A stretch of DNA of 36,790 bases from RGIG4034 sp045628945 (GTDB lineage: Bacteria; Bacillota; Clostridia; Lachnospirales; Lachnospiraceae): the NCBI GenBank assembly GCA_045628945.1, contig JAZQQG010000038.1, forward strand, positions 1-36,790. Direction: 5' to 3'. Shown here in pieces: positions 30,913 to 36,790 of this stretch. Position numbers and translations under genes: made by a program. The notes below the pieces were generated by a model. The model did not search any database, had not been told where the DNA came from, and worked only from the letters and a program-made list of their open reading frames with translations. The stretch's first letter is position 1. Each line of letters begins with the position of its first letter.

Positions 30913-32001
30913 ATGCAAAGTCGAGAACGTAATTACGGAATTGAATTATTGCGAATCCTTGCGATGTATATGATTGTGATCAATCATGTTATTGGAATGG
31001 GGGCGGTTTACGCCAGCTCGGCTTTTTTGTCGCCGCAGTATGAAGCACAGTTTTTCCTTCACTATCTGGTGTTCAGCGATGTAAACATCTTTGCGTTAAT
31101 TTCAGGATATGTTGGCTATGACAGTCGCTTTAAGGTTTCTTCTTTAGCGAATGTTTGGGCCAGAACCCTTTTCTATTCGATTGGAATGACGGTTGTTTTT
31201 GCTCTGATTTATCCGGGAACCGTCGGAGGAAAACAGTGGCTGGATGCCTGTTTCCCGGTGATGACCGGACAGTATTGGTATGTGACGGCATATGTGGTTC
31301 TCTTTTTCTTCATTCCGATTCTACAGGCGGCGGTGCGAAATCTACCGCGAAAGACGCTTCGCTTGGCAATTCTTGCAATTTTGATTCTTTTGTCCTTGGG
31401 TAGCTTTCTGATGCGGGGTGAGGATCTTTTCCGCCTGCATAATGGGTATAGCGCTTGGTGGCTGCTTGTGATGTATCTTGTTGGAGCATATATCAAGAAA
31501 TACAATCCCTTCAGTAAGATCCGTCCGATTTGGGGGCTGGTTACGTTTTTTGCCATGGTGCTTTGCTGCTTTGGAGGCAAACTGCTCATTGAGGTTTTGG
31601 GCTATCGAATAAACGGAAGTATGCGTTGCATTTATCTGTTCGACTGCTACACGAATCCGTTCTTTGTAGCTGCGGGAGTGGGAATTTTACACTTCTTTAG
31701 TTCAATTCATCCGGGCAAAAAAGCATGCAGAATCATCGGGACCATTGCCCCGCTTGCGTTTAGTGTCTATCTGATTCATATGCATACTGGTTTCAAGGAA
31801 CAGATTCTGTTAGGGCGTCTTGCATGGTTATGCGAGAAACCACTCTGGATGTCTGTTCCGATTGTGTTCGGTGCGGCACTGGCAATTTTTGTGTTTGCGC
31901 TTGCGGTTGATTGGTGCCGAAGTCAGTTGTTCCGGCTTATTCGAATACCGGCGCTGATGAAGAAACTGGACCATAAGCTTGCCTTAGAGGAAAAGGAGTA
32001 A
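30913..32001 (+). CDS. Acyltransferase-3 family membrane protein
   Basis: 362 residues with about ten membrane helices. The N-terminal motif GIELLRILAMYMIVINHV contains the His and Arg pattern of acyltransferase-3 proteins (OatA/WecH/NodX type), which transfer acetyl or succinyl groups to surface sugars. No SGNH domain is attached. The substrate could be a capsule, teichoic or membrane glycan. It starts 1 base after the LUD stop; the ribosome site TTAGGAT is weak, suggesting coupling. A small unknown gene follows after 4 bases. Confidence 0.82.
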   Translation: MQSRERNYGIELLRILAMYMIVINHVIGMGAVYASSAFLSPQYEAQFFLHYLVFSDVNIFALISGYVGYDSRFKVSSLANVWARTLFYSIGMTVVFALIYPGTVGGKQWLDACFPVMTGQYWYVTAYVVLFFFIPILQAAVRNLPRKTLRLAILAILILLSLGSFLMRGEDLFRLHNGYSAWWLLVMYLVGAYIKKYNPFSKIRPIWGLVTFFAMVLCCFGGKLLIEVLGYRINGSMRCIYLFDCYTNPFFVAAGVGILHFFSSIHPGKKACRIIGTIAPLAFSVYLIHMHTGFKEQILLGRLAWLCEKPLWMSVPIVFGAALAIFVFALAVDWCRSQLFRLIRIPALMKKLDHKLALEEKE

Positions 32002-32005
32002 CACG

Positions 32006-32497
32006 ATGGCATTTACTTCCCAGAATGAACTTCATCATTTTGATTATGAGGATGCGGTGGTGACCGACATCCGGGTAAAAGAGAATACGGTCTGCTTTAC
32101 GGTGGAGGCACTTATCGTCGCTGCCCGCAATACGCAGAATACCAACTATACCAACAGCTATGCCTCGACGGCGACGATGACCTTTACCGGGGCGAGCATT
32201 ACACGGGTAACGAAGGAGGGGTATCGCTATTACGATGCCAACGATGTGCTGCTTCGTGAAATTCCCAGTGAAGACGTTGCCAAAACCGAATGGGGTGCTC
32301 TTTTTAAGGAATTCGAAGGCAGTTACCTGCCGAATGTCGAGAAGTCCGGGAAGAGCGATGCGGACGGCGAGGAGTATCTTGCGGAGATTGAGATGATTGA
32401 GGAAGACGGCTTAGCCGGAGCGACCTATGAGCTGGCGATTCGTGCCAAGGATGTTACCGTCAGCTGGGAACGCTACATGAACCGCGTGCAGAAATAG
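32006..32497 (+). CDS. Hypothetical protein
   Basis: 163 residues, soluble, acidic, mostly beta-like strands with aromatic ends (HHFDYEDAVVTDIRVKENTVCFTVEAL at the start, DVTVSWERYMNRVQ at the end) and a flexible Ser/Gly/Asp stretch near 113-121. I do not recognise it. AAGGAG sits 7 nt ahead of the ATG and the gene directly follows the acyltransferase, so it belongs to the same transcript. It is ended by a terminator at 32515. Confidence 0.7.
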   Translation: MAFTSQNELHHFDYEDAVVTDIRVKENTVCFTVEALIVAARNTQNTNYTNSYASTATMTFTGASITRVTKEGYRYYDANDVLLREIPSEDVAKTEWGALFKEFEGSYLPNVEKSGKSDADGEEYLAEIEMIEEDGLAGATYELAIRAKDVTVSWERYMNRVQK

Positions 32498-32514
32498 AAA
32501 AATGAGATTGCGTG

Positions 32515-32564
32515 AAAAGCCCCAGGCGTGAGGTGTACCCTCAATGCGTTCGGGGCTTTTTTAT
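32515..32564 (+). terminator. Rho-independent terminator
   Basis: Outer stem AAAAGCCCC (32515-32523) with GGGGCTTTT (32552-32560), inner stem TGAGG/CCTCA, then Ts. It ends the phosphatase-LUD-acyltransferase transcript. Confidence 0.85.
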
Positions 32565-32665
32565 TATGCGGGAAGCTCGGCGTTTCCTTTTGAAAGGAAT
32601 CTATGCTTTTTTAGGGATTTTTAAGAAAATTGTAAGGTTGATTTTATGGAATCTGATGCAAAAGG

Positions 32666-32674
32666 TGGTAAAAT
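32666..32674 (+). promoter_or_regulatory. Extended -10 promoter of the kinase gene, leaderless
   Basis: TGG TAAAAT, then exactly 6 bases and the ATG at 32681. The -35 position (ATGGAA) is poor. The start of transcription would coincide with the ATG; AAGGTGG at 32661 is inside the promoter and too far away to act as a ribosome site. Confidence 0.55.
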
Positions 32675-32680
32675 AACAAT

Positions 32681-34198
32681 ATGAAACTTAGAACCCGATT
32701 ATTGGTAACCTTTTGTACAATTGTATTATTGCCGATTATTCTTTCCGTGCTGGCCCTCGGCAGTGCCGGCGTCTATATGCAGATGCATGCGAAGGACGCC
32801 TACGGACTGGAACGAATGGACATGTCGCTCATTTTGGATCCGGCGCATGGCTATACGAGATTGACGGACAGTGAATATCTTCTTTTGCGCGAGGCGATTC
32901 GGGAGAATCCCGACAACGCGGTTTCGGAGGCTTATCTGGAGGAGATGAATGTGCGCCTTCGGGCCAAGTCGTCCTTCCTGATTGTTCGAAAAGAGAGTGA
33001 GATTGTCTATTCCGGTAACGAAGAGAAGGGTGCGGAAATCTATGAACATCTGACTCCTTACGGTGTTCCGCATCAGAGTGCAGAGCTGGGATATTATATC
33101 AGTGACCTGCATGTGGTTTTTCGACAGATGGACTTCAACTATGAGAGCGGGGCCATCGGAAGTATTTTCATTGTGACGAAGACGACGACCTTCATTAACC
33201 GGTCTGCAGTTCGTATGATGTTTATTTCCATTCTGATTATTCTTCTTTTCACCAGCTTTACCTTGACGAGGTGGATTCAGAAGGGGGTATTCCGACCGAT
33301 TACGGACCTGAATACGGCCATGAAGAATATTTCGGAGGGAAATCTGGATTACCGTCTGGCGATACCGCCGGAGACGAAGCGTGAGAAGTCGGAGATTGCC
33401 AACCTTTATGTGAATTACGAGCAGATGCGGCTTCAGTTGAAGGAGACTGCGGATGAGAAGGTTGAGAATGACAATCGAAACCGCGAGTTGGTCAGCAATA
33501 TTTCCCATGACCTGAAGACCCCGATTACGTCCATTAAGGGCTATGTCGAGGGAATCATGGACGGGGTTGCGGATACTCCGGAGAAGATGGACCGATACAT
33601 TAAGACCATCTACAACAAGGCCAACGATATGGACCGGCTGATCAATGAGCTGACGACGTATTCGAACATTGACGCCAATAAGATTCCGTATAACTTCATT
33701 CGCATTCATGTAACGGATTATTTCAATGACTGCGTGGAAGAGGTGGGAATCGATCTGGAATCCAAGGGGATTCGGTTGGATTACACGAATCTGGTACATC
33801 CGGATACGGAGATTATTGCCGATCCGGAGCAGATTAAACGTGTCATTAACAACATCATCAGCAACAGTGTGAAATATATGGATAAGCCGGAGGGCCACAT
33901 CGCAATTCGTCTTCTTGACGAAGTGGATTCCATCCGCGTTGAGATTGAGGATAACGGTCGCGGTATTGCGGCAAAGGAGTTGGCTCGCATCTTCGAACGC
34001 TTCTACCGTACCGATTCGTCTCGCAATTCCCTGCAGGGTGGCAGCGGCATCGGCTTGTCAATTGTGAAGAAGATTGTGGAAGACCATGGCGGATACATCT
34101 GGTGTACCAGCAAGGAGGGCGAGGGCACCTGCATGCATTTTGTAATGCGCAAGTATATTCCTAAGGAGGCAGAATATGAGCAGAATTCTGATTATTGA
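32681..34198 (+). CDS. Two-component sensor histidine kinase
   Basis: 505 residues. TM1 at about 7-31, an extracellular sensor region (about 35-172), TM2 at about 176-196, HAMP (about 197-250), HisKA with phosphoacceptor His276 (VSNISHDLKTPITSIKGYVEG), and an ATP-binding domain with N box (RVINNIISNSVKYM, Asn391/Asn395), DNGRGI (424-429) and GGSGIGLSIV (453-462). The kinase gene precedes its regulator gene and overlaps it by 23 bases. The signal is unknown. It is intact and of normal length. The mRNA appears leaderless. Confidence 0.93.
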   Translation: MKLRTRLLVTFCTIVLLPIILSVLALGSAGVYMQMHAKDAYGLERMDMSLILDPAHGYTRLTDSEYLLLREAIRENPDNAVSEAYLEEMNVRLRAKSSFLIVRKESEIVYSGNEEKGAEIYEHLTPYGVPHQSAELGYYISDLHVVFRQMDFNYESGAIGSIFIVTKTTTFINRSAVRMMFISILIILLFTSFTLTRWIQKGVFRPITDLNTAMKNISEGNLDYRLAIPPETKREKSEIANLYVNYEQMRLQLKETADEKVENDNRNRELVSNISHDLKTPITSIKGYVEGIMDGVADTPEKMDRYIKTIYNKANDMDRLINELTTYSNIDANKIPYNFIRIHVTDYFNDCVEEVGIDLESKGIRLDYTNLVHPDTEIIADPEQIKRVINNIISNSVKYMDKPEGHIAIRLLDEVDSIRVEIEDNGRGIAAKELARIFERFYRTDSSRNSLQGGSGIGLSIVKKIVEDHGGYIWCTSKEGEGTCMHFVMRKYIPKEAEYEQNSDY

Positions 34199-34865
34199 GG
34201 ATGAACAGGAGATCGCAGAACTTGAAAAAGATTATCTCGAGATCAACGAGTTCACCGTAGACATAGAAAATGCCGGAGACACCGGACTGGCAAGAGCGAT
34301 GAAGGATGATTATGATCTGGTCATTTTGGATCTGATGCTTCCGGGGATGGATGGCTTTGAGGTATGCCGCAAGATTCGTGAGGGGAAGAACATCCCGATT
34401 CTGATGGTTTCCGCCAAAAAGGATGACATCGATAAGGTGCGTGGTCTGGGACTTGGCGCAGATGATTATATGACGAAGCCCTTTAGCCCCAGTGAGCTGG
34501 TGGCCCGTGTAAAAGCACATCTTGCCAGATATAAGCGTCTGGTGGGAAGCCAGAGCAAGGAGAACGATGTCATCGAGATTCGCGGGATTAAGATCGATAA
34601 GACCGCACGTCGCGTTTATGTGGATGGCGAGGAGCGTGCTTTTACAACGAAGGAGTTTGAACTGCTGACGTTTTTGGCAGAGAATCCGAACCATGTATAC
34701 TCGAAGGAGGAACTGTTCCGGGAGATCTGGGATATGGATTCCATCGGGGATATTGCAACCGTTACGGTGCACATCAAAAAAATTCGGGAGAAAATAGAGC
34801 GAGATACTGCGAAACCGCAGTACATTGAGACTATCTGGGGTGTTGGTTATCGTTTCAAAATATGA
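34176..34865 (+). CDS. OmpR/PhoB-family response regulator
   Basis: 229 residues. Receiver domain with acidic pocket (Glu8/Asp9), phospho-acceptor Asp52 (VILDLMLPGMDG), Ser at the switch position (MVSAK) and Lys in MTKPFSPSEL, then a winged-helix DNA-binding domain (FTTKEFELLTFLAENP, VTVHIKKIREKIE, TIWGVGYRF). AAGGAGG inside the end of the kinase gene supplies the ribosome site. It should be phosphorylated by the kinase encoded just upstream; target genes are unknown. Confidence 0.94.
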   Translation: MSRILIIEDEQEIAELEKDYLEINEFTVDIENAGDTGLARAMKDDYDLVILDLMLPGMDGFEVCRKIREGKNIPILMVSAKKDDIDKVRGLGLGADDYMTKPFSPSELVARVKAHLARYKRLVGSQSKENDVIEIRGIKIDKTARRVYVDGEERAFTTKEFELLTFLAENPNHVYSKEELFREIWDMDSIGDIATVTVHIKKIREKIERDTAKPQYIETIWGVGYRFKI

Positions 34866-34871
34866 TATGCT

Positions 34872-34877
34872 TATAAT
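34872..34877 (+). promoter_or_regulatory. Possible -10 box upstream of the Hpt gene
   Basis: A perfect TATAAT 46 bases before the Hpt start. No matching -35 is seen at 16-18 bp, so this is weak. Confidence 0.3.
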
Positions 34878-34922
34878 GGTATGAAAAGACAATACACCAC
34901 AGTTAGGAGGACTTGAACGACG

Positions 34923-35270
34923 ATGGGCGCATTGGACAAGTTTACTTTTTTAAATACAGCACACGGAATGGAATTCTGCGGCGAGATGGAGGATATCTAT
35001 CTGGACGCTCTTCAGGAGTACGTTGACGGAGACAACTCCGCACTTCTGAATCAGTATAAGGATGCCGAGGATTGGAAGAATTACCGTATCCAGGCACATT
35101 CTCTGAAGAGCACTTCCCGCATGATCGGTGCCGACGAGTTGGCAGATAAGGCGTTGGAGTTAGAGATGGCCGGCAAGGATGAGAACGGCGATTACATTAA
35201 GGCACACAATGATGAGGTTGTGGCAGAGTACCTGGATATGATGAATAAGATTCGCGAGGCACTTGCATAG
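34923..35270 (+). CDS. Hpt-domain phosphotransfer protein
   Basis: A 115-residue, all-helical protein consisting of a single Hpt domain. The phosphoacceptor His59 lies in AHSLKSTSRMIGADELADKALELE, matching the HxLKGxxxxxG pattern. It relays phosphate between response regulators or from a hybrid kinase. No hybrid kinase is present here; the neighbouring kinase is orthodox and does not need it. TTAGGAGG ends 12 nt before the ATG, slightly far. It overlaps no gene and is followed 1 base later by the pseudouridine synthase gene. Confidence 0.85.
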   Translation: MGALDKFTFLNTAHGMEFCGEMEDIYLDALQEYVDGDNSALLNQYKDAEDWKNYRIQAHSLKSTSRMIGADELADKALELEMAGKDENGDYIKAHNDEVVAEYLDMMNKIREALA

Positions 35271-35271
35271 G

Positions 35272-35952
35272 ATGGGACTTCGTATCCTGCAGGAAAAGAG
35301 CGAATACCTTTTGTGTTATAAGCCGGCAGGAATGCCGACGCAGACCAAGGATATCCGAAAAAAAGATCTGATGGACGAACTTCGGGCACGTTTTCCCAAA
35401 GAGGAACTGTCGGTCATTAACCGACTGGACCAGCCGGTAGAGGGAATTGTTCTTGTGGCCCGGGGAAAGAAGCATGCGGCGACGCTGTCAGCGGCATTAC
35501 AGTCCTCGCGATGCACGAAGGAATATCTCTGTGTGGTGGAGGGGAGTCCCGAGAAGACGGAGGCTACGCTTACCGATTATATCGAAAGCGATCCGCGTAC
35601 GAACCTCTCACACATTGTTTCCGAGGCTTGTGCGAAGAACAATCCGAATGCAAAAAAAGCAAGCCTGACCTACCGGGTTTTAGCCCGCGGGAAGGATACC
35701 GCACTGGTGCAGGTGTTGTTGCTTACCGGACGTCATCATCAGATTCGTGTGCAGATGGCACATGCAGGTTTCCCCCTTGCGGGAGACCGGAAATACGGAC
35801 CGAATGCGACGGGGGTTTCGAAGGTTGCTCTGTGCGCGTTTCGATTATCTTTTACGGGAGAACTTGCACTGAGGGAGGAGATTCGCCCGGAGGGCGAAGC
35901 CTTTCAAGAATATGCAGGGGTACTGGTTGACAAAATCCCGCAATTCTCCTAA
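35272..35952 (+). CDS. RluA-family pseudouridine synthase
   Basis: 226 residues. The RluA signature is INRLDQPVEGIVLVARG with catalytic Asp53 (H/N-R-L-D motif); LLTGRHHQIRVQMAHAGFPLAGDRKYG is the second conserved block. No S4 domain is present. It isomerises uridine to pseudouridine in rRNA or tRNA; the site is unknown. The ATG is reached by stop-start coupling with the Hpt gene (TAGGATG). The proS promoter overlaps its stop codon. Confidence 0.88.
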   Translation: MGLRILQEKSEYLLCYKPAGMPTQTKDIRKKDLMDELRARFPKEELSVINRLDQPVEGIVLVARGKKHAATLSAALQSSRCTKEYLCVVEGSPEKTEATLTDYIESDPRTNLSHIVSEACAKNNPNAKKASLTYRVLARGKDTALVQVLLLTGRHHQIRVQMAHAGFPLAGDRKYGPNATGVSKVALCAFRLSFTGELALREEIRPEGEAFQEYAGVLVDKIPQFS

Positions 35953-35955
35953 AAT
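35927..35955 (+). promoter_or_regulatory. Sigma-A promoter of the T-box/proS transcript
   Basis: Perfect TTGACA (35927-35932), exactly 17 bp, TAAAAT (35950-35955), overlapping the last codons and stop of the preceding gene. Transcription would begin near 35962, just before the T-box stem I. Confidence 0.75.
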
Positions 35956-35980
35956 CGTGGTATGGAATCGGCAGTCGGTT

Positions 35981-36232
35981 CGGACGGCCGAGGATATAGA
36001 ATATGACTGTGACGAGGGTTAGTAGAGGAACAGACCTGCTACAGAGAAGGGGAGATGCTGAGAACCCCGAAGAGAACTTCTTTGAACCTGCCTCCGAGTC
36101 CTGTATGAAAATACAGCGTAACATCGGCGTTAACGATGCAAGAGAGAATACGTATGTATTAACAAGGGTGGTACCGCCGGAATTCCGGTCCCTTAAGGGG
36201 GACTACGAAGGCGCGTGGCCGTCCTTTTTTGA
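35981..36232 (+). ncRNA. T-box riboswitch of proS (tRNA-Pro sensing)
   Basis: The T-box sequence AAGGGTGGTACCGCC lies at 36164-36178; its AAGGG can pair with CCCTT at 36190-36194 (antiterminator). A downstream hairpin (GGAC and GGC arms pairing with GCC and GTCC) ends in six Ts at 36225-36230 (terminator). The stem I base is visible: GGAC and GAGG (35982-35993) pair with CCTC and GTCC (36091-36101). Just inside it, CCT at 36087-36089 is the likely specifier codon, reading proline and matching the downstream gene. Uncharged tRNA-Pro would allow read-through into proS. Confidence 0.88.
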
Positions 36233-36304
36233 TGCCGTCGGAATGCGGCATTCGCCAATCAATAATACGGAAGCGAAGAAGCTATCCGTCAGAAGGAGAG
36301 TATT

Positions 36305-36758
36305 ATGGCAGACAAGAAAATGGTAGAAGCAATTACATCCATGGATGTAGATTTCGCACAGTGGTATACCGATGTGGTAAAAAAAGCAGACTTAATCGAC
36401 TATACCAGCGTTAAGGGCTGTATGGTATTTAAGCCCGCAGGTTATGCAATCTGGGAGTTGATTCAGAAGCAGATGGATGCCCGTTTTAAGGAGACCGGTG
36501 TTGAGAACGTATATCTTCCCATGTTTATTCCCGAGAGCCTTCTTGAGAAGGAAAAGGATCATGTGGAAGGCTTCGCGCCAGAGGTAGCCTGGGTGACCCA
36601 TGGCGGACTTCAGCCTCTTCAGGAGCGTATGTGCGTACGTCCTACCTCCGAGACGCTGTTCTGCGATTACTATAAGAACGAAGTACATTCCTATCGTGAT
36701 CTTCCGAAGATCAGCAATCAGTGGTGTTCGGTAGTCCGTTGGGAGAAGGGGACCAGAC
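36305..36758 (+). CDS. proS: Prolyl-tRNA synthetase, N-terminal part (cut by contig end)
   Basis: About 151 genuine residues of a class II synthetase. DFAQWYTDVVKKADLIDYTSVKGCMVFKP, LPMFIPESLL, ERMCVRPTSET and NQWCSVVRWEK identify the short archaeal/eukaryotic-like ProRS type, which lacks the insertion domain of E. coli ProRS. It attaches proline to tRNA-Pro. AAGGAGAG precedes the ATG and a T-box controls the transcript. The protein should continue for about 330 residues more. The stop codon at 36770 comes from adapter sequence, not from the genome, so this is not a real truncation. Confidence 0.92.
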
Positions 36759-36790
36759 AAGTCGGATCGTAGCCATGTCGTTCTGTGAGC
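36759..36790 (+). other. Sequencing adapter at contig end (not genomic)
   Basis: From AAGTCGGATCGTAGCC onward, all 32 last bases agree with the DNBSEQ/MGI read-2 adapter as I remember it. Homology to ProRS breaks at this exact point, after the codons for WEKGTR. The window therefore ends in untrimmed adapter. Confidence 0.85.

Noticed and set aside
32726..33898. 390-codon open frame on the minus strand
   Set aside because: It is antisense to the histidine kinase gene, whose domains are complete; the antisense protein resembles nothing.
36003..36326. 107-codon frame upstream of proS
   Set aside because: It covers the T-box leader, whose RNA elements explain the conservation.
36305..36772. 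proS as a naturally truncated gene or pseudogene
   Set aside because: The break coincides exactly with the beginning of adapter sequence, so the stop codon is an artefact.

Overview
The window looks like chromosomal DNA of a motile anaerobic Firmicute of the Lachnospiraceae type (Roseburia/Butyrivibrio-like). Evidence: AGGAGG-type ribosome sites, short intergenic gaps, consensus sigma-A promoters (TTGAAA or TTGACA, 17 bp, TATAAT), a T-box in front of proS, a Gram-positive Tad pilus cluster with DUF5702- and DUF6382-like proteins, a lone flagellin-fliS module, LuxS/MtnN and a cytoplasmic GH26 enzyme. The assignment is inference from gene content. The last 32 bases are not genomic: they match a DNBSEQ/MGI sequencing adapter, so the right edge is an untrimmed contig end and proS is cut there.

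Layout. 1-2.4 kb: small accessory genes (end of an unknown gene, FRG-domain protein, DUF4160 pair, Nudix hydrolase). 2.4-8.85 kb: a patchy accessory region with a membrane protein, a GH26 beta-mannanase-like enzyme, a lipoprotein, a chemoreceptor and a lipoprotein made from a detached SecD domain. Three copies of one repeat (about 2.39, 4.28 and 7.40 kb) stand just upstream of the membrane protein and the two lipoproteins. Each has a long hairpin whose loop is a TTGAC promoter box, and each runs through the 3' end of a short reading frame. A separate 260-bp imperfect palindrome lies at 8.50-8.76 kb.

8.85-13.74 kb: a flagellar operon (1047-aa repeat protein, flagellin, FliS-like chaperone) behind a possible sigma-D promoter and ended by a strong terminator. 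14.0-22.4 kb: a ten-gene tight-adherence pilus operon (TadZ-like, TadA, TadB, TadC, Flp pilin, DUF5702, TadE-like with Cys/His modules, prepilin peptidase, TadE, DUF6382-like). 22.5-26.1 kb: rhomboid protease, flavodoxin-SCP2 fusion, HIT protein, CoA-transferase. MurG is convergent with these.

27.3-32.5 kb: 2-hydroxyacid dehydrogenase, luxS and mtnN (S-adenosylhomocysteine recycling and AI-2), then histidine phosphatase, LUD protein, acyltransferase-3 and an unknown protein. 32.7-35.95 kb: histidine kinase, response regulator, Hpt protein, RluA-type pseudouridine synthase. 35.9 kb to the end: promoter, T-box leader and partial proS.

The most unusual items are the repeated hairpin-promoter element, the SecD-derived lipoprotein, the large palindrome, the repeat protein ahead of flagellin and several genes whose -10 box lies only 6-10 nt before the start codon. 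I saw no tRNA, rRNA, CRISPR array or intact insertion sequence.
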